From Streptomyces sp. Ru62 (GTDB taxonomy: Bacteria; Actinomycetota; Actinomycetes; Streptomycetales; Streptomycetaceae), in assembly GCF_002920615.1 (NCBI RefSeq), contig NZ_PQSU01000003.1:186001-250000 (forward strand): a DNA stretch of 64,000 bases. The letters run 5' to 3'. The first letter of the stretch is position 1. Each line of letters starts with the position of its first letter. Below the pieces are notes generated by a model. The model ran no database searches and had not been told where the DNA came from. It was given only the letters and a program-made list of their open reading frames with translations. This document shows positions 15,268-23,403 of this stretch, one piece after another. The position numbers and the translations under genes are program-made.

Positions 15268-15340
15268 GAGAAGATTCCTGGGTGGTCCCACCTGCTGTTA
15301 CGTTGCGGAGCCGACCTGTACCCATGGAAAGGAAATCCTC

Positions 15341-16258
15341 ATGAAGCCAGCCATACTCGGCCGATGGGTCGGTGACACGGGAGAGTTCTTCGCCTCCCGC
15401 TGGCACCGCGAGCCGGGGGTATTCACGCCTGCCGGAGGTGCGTACACCTCTTTCGGTCTCGCCGATGCCGAGGACGCGCTCAACACCGGATTGTTCCGCG
15501 TTCCGTACATCGAGATGTGGGAGGACAACGCCCTCCTGCCGGCCAGGAAGTTCACGGCGGCCAGGACCGTCGCCCGGGAGAACCCGGCGGGCTTCGCGGA
15601 CCACGAGAAGATCCGCGCCCTGCTCGACCGGGGCGCGACCATGCTGCTGCGCTGCCTGGACCAGTGGCACCGGCCCACCCAGGAGATGCTGGCCGGCCTG
15701 GCGGAGGAACTCGGCCGACCGGTCGAGGCCTTCTTCTTCGTCACCCCGGCCGGACAGCCGGGTCTGCCGCTGCACCGGGACGACGCGGACGTCCTCGTCA
15801 TCCAGGTGGCGGGTGCCAAGAGGTGGCGGATCCACGAGGGGCCCGCGGACGGGAACTGGCGTGCGGGCCGGATCAAGGACGACGAACCACAGCCGGCCGA
15901 ACTCCTGGAGACGGTGATCCGTCCGGGGCAGGTCCTCTACATCCCGCGAGGCTTCGCCCACCGTGCCGTCGGCCAGGAAGGACTCTCCGCGCACCTGTCG
16001 CTGACGATCCGTGAGGCCGGCACGGCGGACCTGACCGACGCCCTCGCACGACACGCGGTGGCAGGCGCGGGACTCGACGCCCTGCCGGTGACCGCGGACG
16101 CCCTCACCGGCACGGCCAAGAAACTGCTGGAGAACGCGGTGCGCCGGCTCTCCGAACTGACACCGCAGGAACTCGTGGACAGCGCGCGGCGCCACCGCAT
16201 GGCGCACATGCCCGCCGCCACCGCACCTCTGTCGCTCACGGAGACGGCCGGGCGGTGA
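15341..16258 (+). CDS. JmjC/cupin-4-type 2-oxoglutarate oxygenase (ribosomal oxygenase-like)
   Basis: A 305-residue protein with H145-R-D147 (PLHRDDADVLVIQVAGAKRW) and distal H207 (IPRGFAHRAV). This is the Fe(II) triad and the cupin/JmjC barrel of the Cupin_4 family. Members such as bacterial YcfD/RoxA hydroxylate an Arg or His side chain of ribosomal proteins; others act on peptides or natural products. AAAGGA precedes the ATG at 15341. The gene is divergent from the 20-residue peptide gene across a 183-bp shared regulatory region. Joint expression and action on the Arg-rich peptide (R9, R11, R20) is therefore a reasonable hypothesis. It could alternatively belong to the NRPS/PKS cluster to the right, as a beta-hydroxylase of a carrier-bound amino acid. 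Confidence 0.75.
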   Translation: MKPAILGRWVGDTGEFFASRWHREPGVFTPAGGAYTSFGLADAEDALNTGLFRVPYIEMWEDNALLPARKFTAARTVARENPAGFADHEKIRALLDRGATMLLRCLDQWHRPTQEMLAGLAEELGRPVEAFFFVTPAGQPGLPLHRDDADVLVIQVAGAKRWRIHEGPADGNWRAGRIKDDEPQPAELLETVIRPGQVLYIPRGFAHRAVGQEGLSAHLSLTIREAGTADLTDALARHAVAGAGLDALPVTADALTGTAKKLLENAVRRLSELTPQELVDSARRHRMAHMPAATAPLSLTETAGR

Positions 16259-16472
16259 CGCGGACACCGTGCCGCCACGACCGGGCATGGGCCCGTGCCG
16301 CGCGCGGGCGGGCCGGGGCGGGACCGTGCGCGATCCGCGTTGACCCGGCGGCGACCTCCCGCAGATCGAGCCCTGCGAACCTCGGTCCAGTGCGATCCGG
16401 CGCCGTCCCCCGACGGAGCCGGAACACTCCGCCCGGCACCGCCGGCGGACTCGCACTGGGACCTGACGACGC

Positions 16473-16880
16473 ATGGGAGTCCTGGTGAAGGATAAGCCGA
16501 GCCTGGGGCCAGATCTCCGTCCGCGCAGCAGCAGGACGGAACAGAGATCCACGCTTCACCTGCCGCTGGACGAACGACAGCGCATGCTCATCCATCTCCT
16601 GCTCGCCGGGCACACGGACGCCAGCGCGGCCGGCCGGCTCGGCATCAGTTCCCGCACGGTGACCAACATCCTCAGAAGCCTCATGGACCGCCTCGGCGTC
16701 GACAACCGCTTCCAGCTCGGCGTGGCCCTGGGCACGCGGATGCACCCGCGGGACAACCCGCACCGCGTCCAGGCGGCGCGCGGACCAGCCCTCCGCGGCA
16801 CCGTGGCGCGGCCCGAGAAGCCCCTCTCCCTGACGCCCCGTCCGCCGGCCCACCCGCGCGACAGCACGGACGCGGGATGA
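16473..16880 (+). CDS. small LuxR-type helix-turn-helix regulator
   Basis: A 135-residue protein. Residues ~30-90 are a LuxR/GerE DNA-binding domain: LDERQRMLIHLLLAGHTDAS, then the recognition helix GISSRTVTNILRSLMDRLGV. The N-terminal sensory domain usual for LuxR proteins is absent, and the C-terminal ~45 residues are proline/arginine-rich and probably disordered. An in-frame GTG at 16485 with GGGAG close upstream is an alternative start with a better ribosome binding site. It directly precedes the phosphopantetheinyl transferase gene (8 bases) and the SARP regulator, so it probably contributes to control of the NRPS/PKS cluster. The ~215 bases upstream of it hold no gene that I can see. 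Confidence 0.75.
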   Translation: MGVLVKDKPSLGPDLRPRSSRTEQRSTLHLPLDERQRMLIHLLLAGHTDASAAGRLGISSRTVTNILRSLMDRLGVDNRFQLGVALGTRMHPRDNPHRVQAARGPALRGTVARPEKPLSLTPRPPAHPRDSTDAG

Positions 16881-16887
16881 GACCGGC

Positions 16888-17577
16888 ATGGGGATCGTCG
16901 TAGAGGCATGGCTGGCGGACGTCACCGAGGTGCGCGAGGACGCACTCGACCTCCAGGTGCTCGACGCCGCCGAGCGCGAGCGCGCCGACGCCTTCCTGCG
17001 GCCCGCGGACCGGGTGCGCTACCTCGCCGCCCACGTCCTCCTGCGCCACCTGCTCGGCGGGCGGACCGGCCGGGCCCCGCGGGAGGTGCGGTTCGCGCGG
17101 CTGGCGTGCGCCGGCTGCGGCGGACCGCACGGCCGCCCGGTGCTCGACGACCCGTGCACCGGCGTCCACTTCTCCCTGTCGCACGGCGGGCGCCTGGTCA
17201 TGGCCGGACTCGCCGGCGTCCCCCTCGGCGTCGATGTCGAGCCGTGCCCGGAACCCGGCACGGTGGACAGGCTGAGCAGGCTGCTCCATCCGGCCGAACA
17301 GCACGATCTGGCCGCGGTGCCCGCGCCGCGGCGACCCGCCGCCCTCGCCCGGCTCTGGACCCGCAAGGAGGCCTACCTCAAGGCCCTGGGCACCGGCCTG
17401 ACACGCGGCCTCGCCGCCGACTACACCGGTGAGACCGGCCGCGCCCCGGCACCGCCCGGCTGGACGATCACCGGCGTGGACGCCGCACCCGGCCACGCGG
17501 CGGCCGTCTGCTACGCGCACGACCGCCCGGCCCGCCTGCTCCTGCGGCGGGCGGAGCACCTCATCGGCCCCCCATGA
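16888..17577 (+). CDS. Sfp-type 4'-phosphopantetheinyl transferase
   Basis: A 229-residue protein with the family motifs: VHFSLSHGGRLVMAGLA, PLGVDVEPCP (Mg2+-binding acidic pair) and LWTRKEAYLKALGTGL. It transfers the phosphopantetheine arm from CoA to the Ser of ACP and PCP domains. The window contains at least eleven carrier-protein sites (five ACPs and one PCP in the large PKS, a discrete ACP, the stand-alone A-T, the two NRPSs), so a dedicated enzyme is expected. The length is typical of the Sfp type. It is adjacent to the LuxR-type regulator and upstream of the SARP gene on the same strand. Confidence 0.9.
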   Translation: MGIVVEAWLADVTEVREDALDLQVLDAAERERADAFLRPADRVRYLAAHVLLRHLLGGRTGRAPREVRFARLACAGCGGPHGRPVLDDPCTGVHFSLSHGGRLVMAGLAGVPLGVDVEPCPEPGTVDRLSRLLHPAEQHDLAAVPAPRRPAALARLWTRKEAYLKALGTGLTRGLAADYTGETGRAPAPPGWTITGVDAAPGHAAAVCYAHDRPARLLLRRAEHLIGPP

Positions 17578-17695
17578 CCCCACGGCGCGGCGCCGGCGCC
17601 CGGCCGCCGCGCACCACACCGCACACACACCCACTGCCCGGGCGCGCTGTCCGGGACGAATCGACCGAGCACCATCAGCAGGCGGGAAGAGTTGT

Positions 17696-20600
17696 ATGCA
17701 GCCGAACGTCACTTTCCGTGTCCTTGGCACAGTGCAGTTCGGGAGCGGTGACCACTGGCGGCGCGCCGGCTCGCCACAACAGCAGGCCGTACTGGCCGTG
17801 CTGCTCCTGCGCGCCGGGCGGCTGGTCACCGCGGACGGACTGGTCGACGCGGTGTGGGGCGACGCGCCCCCCTCCAGCGTCATCACCGTCCTGCGCACCA
17901 ACATCTGGCGCCTGCGCCGGATCCTGGAGGCCGTCGGAGCCCGGGACAGCCTCGTGTCCGTCGCCGACGGCTACCGGCTGGACGTCGAGCCGGCGGCCGT
18001 GGACGCGCTGCGGGCCGAACTGCTCCTGTCCCGGGCCGAGGAGCTGCGCCGCGAACGGAGCTTCGCGGACCAGCGGCGCACACTGCTGGAAGCCCTCGCC
18101 CTGTGGCAGGGGGTACCGCTGGCCGGGGTGCCGGGTCCGTTCGCGGAACAGCAGCGCAGCAGGCTGGAGGAGCTGCACTTCGCCGTGCGTGAGGAACTCT
18201 TCAAGGCCGAACTGGCGGAGGGGAACGCGTCCTCGGTCATCCCCGGCCTGACCGCGCTCAGCGCGGAGAGCCCGCTGCGTGAGGGCCCGTACGAGCTGCT
18301 GATGCGCGCGCTGTACGAGGCCGGACGGCGGTCCGACGCCCTCATCGTCTACCGGCAGGTGCGGGAGCGGCTGCGCGGGGAGCTGGGCATAGAACCCAGC
18401 AGTGAGTTGCGTGACCTGCACGTCCGTATCCTCGCCGACACCATGGAGGTGCCCGCCCGGCCGGGGGACGGGCCGGCGGCCGGCGAGGCGCGGGAGCGCG
18501 TGGTCACCGCCGCGTCGGCGGCGGCCGGTGCCCCTCCGGCGGCGGGCGCCGCTCCCGCGGTGCCGGCCGCCACCACCGACACGCCGCCCACGGCGCACAC
18601 CCCCGACTTCACCGCGACGCCCGCGCAACTCCCCTCCGGCATCCCCGACTTCGTCGGCAGGGACGCCACGCTCCGCCTGCTGGAGACCGCCGTGGACGCC
18701 GGTGAGGGGCACACCCCGCTGATCGCCTCGATCACGGGCATGGGCGGGGTGGGCAAGTCGGTGCTGGCCCTGCGCTTCGCCCATCAGGTCAAGGCCAGGT
18801 TCCCGGACGGTCAGCTCTACGCCGATCTCTACGGCACCGCGGACGACCCCGAGCGCCCCAAGGTGGTCCTGGACGGCTTCCTCACCGCCCTCGGCGTGCC
18901 CCGCAGTCATCTGCCGCCCGACCAGGACGGCGCCTCCCGGCTGCTGCGGACCATGCTCGCCGACCGCCGGATCCTGCTGCTGCTCGACGACGCGCGGGAC
19001 GCGGCACAGGTACGGCCGCTGCTGCCCGGCTCGACCGGTTCCGCGGTCGCCGTCACCAGCCGCACCAAACTGATCGGGCTTCCGATCGGCGTCCAGGTCG
19101 ACCTGGACGTCTTCACCCGGGAGGAGGCGTGGGAGCTGCTCACCCGGGTCGTCGGCGCGAAGCGGGTCGCCGCCGAACCGGCCGGTGCCGAGCGGCTGCT
19201 CGCAGCGTGCGGCCAGTTGCCCCTGGCCGTGCGGATCGCCGCGGTCCGGCTGGCGGCCCGCCCGCAGTGGTCCATCGGCCGGCTGGCCGACCGGCTCGCG
19301 GACAGCCGCCGCCGGCTGTCCGAGCTGCGGGTCGGCGACCTGGCCGTCACCAACGCGTTTGAGCTCAGCCACCGCATGCTGTCGCCCGCGCAGGCCAGGG
19401 CGTTCCGGCTGCTCGCCTGCGTGACCCGCTCGACCAGCCTGGAATCCGGCTGTGCCGTCCTCGGACTCCCGGAGGGCCAGGCCGAGGAACTGCTGGAGTC
19501 ACTGGTGGACGTGGCCCTGCTGGAATCGCCCCAGCCGGCCTCCTACCGGTTCCACGAGCTGGTCCGCTCCTTCGCCGCCGAACTGCCGGCCGAGGAGGAG
19601 AACGAGCGCGTCGAGGCCTTCGAACGGCTCATGGACCATCTGCGAGCGGGCGCGTACCGGGCCTTCCAGGCGATCCTGCCCGGTGACCCCGTCGCCGATC
19701 TGCTGGTGCCCAGCGGACCGTTCCGCCCTGCCTTCGCGAGCCTCGCCGACGCGCGCGCCTGGGTGCACTCGGAGTTCGTGACCGCCGTCGACGCGATCCG
19801 GTCCGCCGCCCACGGAACACCGGCGAACGAGGGCGCCCTCGCGGCGGCCGCCGACCTCGGCGTCCTGCTGAGCGCCTTCGGCCGGGAGATCCCGTACGAC
19901 CAGCTCGCCGACGCGGCCGAACTGGTCGCCGGGGCCGCCGAGCGCGCGGGTGACGATCTCACGGCCGGCCGGGCCCGTTTCGTGTGCGGCAACGCGCACC
20001 TGCAGAACCTGCGGCTCGACACGGCCGAGGAGCACCTGCTCGCCGCGCGAGGGGCGCTGCACCGGGTCGGGAAGCCGGCGCTGATCCACCAGGTCCTCAA
20101 CGACCTCGGGCTGATCTCCCAGCTCCGGCAGCGCTACGCGGAGGCCGGACGGCGTCACGACGAGGCGGCGGCGCTGGCCCGGGCGGTCGGGCACCGTCTC
20201 GGTGAGCTGGTGTTCGGCCTCAACGCGGCCCTGGCGCGGCTCCACGACGGCCGGCCGGACGAGGCCCGGGTCGCCGCCCGGGCCGCGCTCGGGCCGTTGC
20301 GTTCCCTGGGCCACGCTCCCGGCCTCTCGTTCGGGTTGTACGTGTACGGGCTGGCACTCCACGAACTGGGCCGGCACCGGGAGGCGCTGTCCGCGTTCGA
20401 GGAGTGCCTGCAGATCTGCACGGAGGCCGGCGTCCCCGGCCGCGAGGGCATGTGCCGCGCCCGCCTGGCCGACACCCTGCGTGCCCTCGGCAGGCCGGAG
20501 CAGGCCCTGCCGCACGCCGTGCGGGGCCTGGAGCTGTGCCGTGAGCGGGGCGACGGCCGGGACACCGGCCGGGCCCGGCTGATCCTCAGCAGGGTGCTCG

Positions 20601-20794
20601 GCGCGCTGGGCCGCTGGGACGAGGCAGCGGCCCGTACGGCCGAGGCGCTCGCGGAGTTCCGGAGGCTCGGACTGGCCGAGGCCGCCACGGCACAGGCGCA
20701 GCTGCGGGAGCAGGAAGGAGACCGGGCCCGGCAGCGTCAGCAGTCCAGCCCGGCCATCCGCGTCGGCAGTGAGCTCCAGACTCCCGGCGTGTAG
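17696..20794 (+). CDS. AfsR-like SARP transcriptional activator with NB-ARC and TPR domains
   Basis: A 1032-residue protein. Residues ~1-90 form an OmpR-type winged helix (QAVLAVLLLRAGRLVTADGL), followed by a BTAD domain to ~250, as in SARPs. A 60-residue Ala/Pro/Thr-rich linker follows. An NB-ARC-type STAND ATPase (Walker A GMGGVGKSVLAL near residue 350) comes next, and TPR-like helices occupy the last ~250 residues. The ATG at 17696 is preceded by GGGAAGAG. Large SARPs of this type activate secondary-metabolite operons by binding heptameric direct repeats near promoters. It is the obvious pathway-specific activator of the PKS/NRPS genes and might also act on the nucleoside-like genes. Its 3' end overlaps the convergent type II thioesterase gene by 58 bases. 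Confidence 0.9.
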   Translation: MQPNVTFRVLGTVQFGSGDHWRRAGSPQQQAVLAVLLLRAGRLVTADGLVDAVWGDAPPSSVITVLRTNIWRLRRILEAVGARDSLVSVADGYRLDVEPAAVDALRAELLLSRAEELRRERSFADQRRTLLEALALWQGVPLAGVPGPFAEQQRSRLEELHFAVREELFKAELAEGNASSVIPGLTALSAESPLREGPYELLMRALYEAGRRSDALIVYRQVRERLRGELGIEPSSELRDLHVRILADTMEVPARPGDGPAAGEARERVVTAASAAAGAPPAAGAAPAVPAATTDTPPTAHTPDFTATPAQLPSGIPDFVGRDATLRLLETAVDAGEGHTPLIASITGMGGVGKSVLALRFAHQVKARFPDGQLYADLYGTADDPERPKVVLDGFLTALGVPRSHLPPDQDGASRLLRTMLADRRILLLLDDARDAAQVRPLLPGSTGSAVAVTSRTKLIGLPIGVQVDLDVFTREEAWELLTRVVGAKRVAAEPAGAERLLAACGQLPLAVRIAAVRLAARPQWSIGRLADRLADSRRRLSELRVGDLAVTNAFELSHRMLSPAQARAFRLLACVTRSTSLESGCAVLGLPEGQAEELLESLVDVALLESPQPASYRFHELVRSFAAELPAEEENERVEAFERLMDHLRAGAYRAFQAILPGDPVADLLVPSGPFRPAFASLADARAWVHSEFVTAVDAIRSAAHGTPANEGALAAAADLGVLLSAFGREIPYDQLADAAELVAGAAERAGDDLTAGRARFVCGNAHLQNLRLDTAEEHLLAARGALHRVGKPALIHQVLNDLGLISQLRQRYAEAGRRHDEAAALARAVGHRLGELVFGLNAALARLHDGRPDEARVAARAALGPLRSLGHAPGLSFGLYVYGLALHELGRHREALSAFEECLQICTEAGVPGREGMCRARLADTLRALGRPEQALPHAVRGLELCRERGDGRDTGRARLILSRVLGALGRWDEAAARTAEALAEFRRLGLAEAATAQAQLREQEGDRARQRQQSSPAIRVGSELQTPGV

Positions 20795-21489
20795 AAGTGC
20801 GCGCCGGGGAGAAGGTCGTGCCGGAAGCCGCCGACGGCGACCTTCTTCATCCGCTCACCGGCGTCCGGCGGGATCACCGTGTCCGACAGGCCGGTCAGCA
20901 GCTGCACCGGCAGGTCGACCGTGACGTCCCGCTCACACGTGTAGGAGTCCCGCACCCGGATGTCCGCGCGCATGATCTCCACCGCCATGTCCCTCAGGTC
21001 CGGCTCGTCGAGCGCGTAGCCGGGCAGGATGCCGAAGGTCCGCATCCACTCCAGGATCTCCTCGTCGGAGGACTCCAGCCAGGGGGTGCCGGGGAACATG
21101 TCCTTGGCCGGCAGACCGGGACGCGGGGCGCCGACGGCCGACAGGACGAGGGAGCGGGGAGCCGGGACGTCCCGCTCCAGCAGCCGGACGGTCACGTCGA
21201 GCGCCAGGAGGCCGCCGAGGCTGTGCCCGAACAGGACGTACGGCCGCTCGGTGAGGGTGGCCAGCGCGGCGAGCACGTCCTCGGCCAGCGCGTCCCAGTC
21301 CTGGGCGTACTCCTCCAGGTAGCGGCCGTCCCGGCCGGGGTAGCAGATCGTCGCCAGGTCGGTCCCCTGGGGCATGGCGTTCGCCCATCCCGCGTAGGCG
21401 CCCGCGCCGCCTCCGCAGAACGGGAGGCAGACGAGGTCCTGCCGCGCGTCCTCGGACCGGGACGGGCGTACGACGACGGTGTCGTTCAC
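20737..21489 (-). CDS. type II thioesterase
   Basis: A 250-residue alpha/beta hydrolase. LVCLPFCGGGAGAYAGWAN lies near the N-terminus, the nucleophile is S90 in FGHSLGG, an Asp is expected near GLSDTVIPPDA, and the catalytic His is in GAHFYTPG. These are the hallmarks of editing thioesterases that clear misprimed carrier domains in NRPS/PKS systems. The GTG start at 21489 overlaps the stop of the A-T gene by 4 bases. The gene is last in the leftward operon oxygenase - A-T - thioesterase. It may clear wrong aminoacyl groups from the stand-alone A-T or release the modified amino acid for use by another protein. Confidence 0.9.
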   Translation of the reverse strand: MNDTVVVRPSRSEDARQDLVCLPFCGGGAGAYAGWANAMPQGTDLATICYPGRDGRYLEEYAQDWDALAEDVLAALATLTERPYVLFGHSLGGLLALDVTVRLLERDVPAPRSLVLSAVGAPRPGLPAKDMFPGTPWLESSDEEILEWMRTFGILPGYALDEPDLRDMAVEIMRADIRVRDSYTCERDVTVDLPVQLLTGLSDTVIPPDAGERMKKVAVGGFRHDLLPGAHFYTPGVWSSLPTRMAGLDC

Positions 21490-23315
21490 AGTGTGCTTCC
21501 CGATCCCTCGGTGGTGGTCCGTTCGCGGGTCTGTCCGCCGGTCTGTTCGCCGCGCATCGACTCAAGGCGGTCGATCAGGTCGGCCAGCTTCGGGTGCCGG
21601 TAGATGTCCCTGATCGACAGGGGCAGGTCCAGGGTGTCCCTGAGCTGCTTGAAGGCCGCGAGGGCGGTCAGCGAATGGCCGCCCAGCGCGAAGAAGTCGT
21701 CGCCGGGCCGGATCTGCGCGCGTCCGAGGACCTCGGACCACACCCGGGCCGTCACCTCGGCGACACCCGACGGCTGTTCCGCGCCGCCCGTCGCGCCCTT
21801 CGCGGGCTCCGGCAGGGCGGCTTCGTCGATCTTCCCGTTCACGGTGAGGGGCATCCGCTCCAGGACCACGACGGCCGACGGAAGCATGTGGTCCGGGAGC
21901 ACGCGTGCCGCGAACGCGGTCAGTTCGCCGGCCGGGACGGCGGAGCCGGCCGTCGTCGCGTACAGCACCAGATGGGCCTGTGCCGTGCCACGTCCGCGCA
22001 CCACGGCGTGGGCGGTGGTGACGTCGGGGTGACCCTCCAGGACGCGTTCCACCTCGCCGAGTTCCACGCGGAAACCACGTATCTTCTCCTGGCGGTCACG
22101 GCGTCCCAGGTACTCCAGGGTGCCGTCCGCTCTCCTGCGGGCCTGGTCGCCGCTCGCGTACATGCGCGTCCCGGGCGGGCCGAAGGGGTCGGCCACGAAG
22201 GACGCGGCGGTGAGCGCCGGGTGGCCCGCGTACCCGTTCGCCACCCGGTCCCCGGAGATGAAGATCTCGCCGGCGGCGCCGTCCGGCACGGGGCGCAGCC
22301 GGTCGTCGAGGAGGTGGACCCGGCCGCCCGGCAGCCCCCGGCCGATCGTCGGAGTGTCGCCGGTCACGGGGGCCGAGGTGGCGTCGACGGTCGTCTCGGT
22401 GGGGCCGTAGAGGTTCAGCGCCTCCAGGACTCCCCGGTCGGTGGCGGCCGCGATCTCCCGCCAGGTGCTCCGCGGCACCGGCTCCCCGCCCATGAACAGC
22501 CGGAGCCGGCGCCCGTCGGTCCTGGGCGTGAGCAGGACCTCGCGCAGGATCTCCCAGTGCGAGGGCGTCAGATCCAGATCGTCCACCCGCCGGTGCTCCA
22601 GGACGTCCGCGAGGCGCTCGGGACGCAGACGGTCCTCGTCGTCCAGCACCACGACGGTGTCGCCCCGGCAGACACGCGTCCACTGCTGCACCGAGGCGTC
22701 GAAGCCGACGCTGGCGTTCCAGGCGACCACGCGAGGCAGGGGGGCGTAGGCACCGGCCTGCTCCAGCGCCGTGATCAGCGACGCGACGCCGCCCCGGGTG
22801 ATTTCGACACCCTTCGGCGTACCGGTGGAGCCGGAGGTGAACAGGACGTACGCCGGGTCGAGCGGCGACGGCGCGGAATCCGGCCGGCCGTCCGCCTCGG
22901 GCTCCCGCGTGCACGCCTCGTCCAGAGCGACGACCTGCACCCCTTCCGGGGCGAGGGCCGTACCGCCGTCCGTGATCAGCAGGTCCAGCCGTGCCTCGGC
23001 GGCCATCCGCTCCAGCCGCAGCCGGGGATAGCGGGGGTCGAGGGGGACGTAGGCCGCTCCGGCGCGCCACACCCCCAGCAGGGCGACCACGAGCCCGGTG
23101 CCGCGGCCCACGCACACACCGACCCGGCTGCCGCGCCCGGCCCCCCGGGCGCCCAGCCGCGCCGCGACGCGGCGGGTGCGCAGATCGAGCTGGGCGAAAT
23201 CCAGCTCACCGTCCGAGGCCGCGACGGCGATCCGCGTCGGACACCGGTCGACGGCCGAGCGGAAGCGGTCCAGCAGGTCGGCCGGCTCAGGGGCGGCGCC
23301 ACTCATGCCGCTCAT
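21486..23315 (-). CDS. stand-alone NRPS A-T didomain, polar-substrate pocket
   Basis: A 609-residue protein. An adenylation domain occupies residues ~10-500 (YVLFTSGSTGTPKG, NLYGPTETT, GELTAFAARVLPDHM, NGKIDEAALPEP). A peptidyl carrier domain at ~525-595 contains FFALGGHSLTALAAF. I start it at the ATG at 23315, preceded by AAAGGAG; an upstream in-frame extension lacks such a site. Pocket residues read by alignment to GrsA are D-A-Q-D-F-G-L-V-D(-K), closest in my memory to Gln/Glu-type codes. There is no C domain, so it loads an amino acid for modification or delivery in trans. A SyrP-like oxygenase gene precedes it. The C-PCP end of the large PKS has no A domain, which makes this protein a candidate supplier. 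Confidence 0.85.
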   Translation of the reverse strand: MSGMSGAAPEPADLLDRFRSAVDRCPTRIAVAASDGELDFAQLDLRTRRVAARLGARGAGRGSRVGVCVGRGTGLVVALLGVWRAGAAYVPLDPRYPRLRLERMAAEARLDLLITDGGTALAPEGVQVVALDEACTREPEADGRPDSAPSPLDPAYVLFTSGSTGTPKGVEITRGGVASLITALEQAGAYAPLPRVVAWNASVGFDASVQQWTRVCRGDTVVVLDDEDRLRPERLADVLEHRRVDDLDLTPSHWEILREVLLTPRTDGRRLRLFMGGEPVPRSTWREIAAATDRGVLEALNLYGPTETTVDATSAPVTGDTPTIGRGLPGGRVHLLDDRLRPVPDGAAGEIFISGDRVANGYAGHPALTAASFVADPFGPPGTRMYASGDQARRRADGTLEYLGRRDRQEKIRGFRVELGEVERVLEGHPDVTTAHAVVRGRGTAQAHLVLYATTAGSAVPAGELTAFAARVLPDHMLPSAVVVLERMPLTVNGKIDEAALPEPAKGATGGAEQPSGVAEVTARVWSEVLGRAQIRPGDDFFALGGHSLTALAAFKQLRDTLDLPLSIRDIYRHPKLADLIDRLESMRGEQTGGQTRERTTTEGSGSTL

Positions 23316-23403
23316 GGGCGAACTCCTTTCACACGGCGGTCCGCTGACGCGCCGCGCAGGCATCGAGGGAGACAGGACGAACTCCGGGCACGCACGACAG
23401 GAC

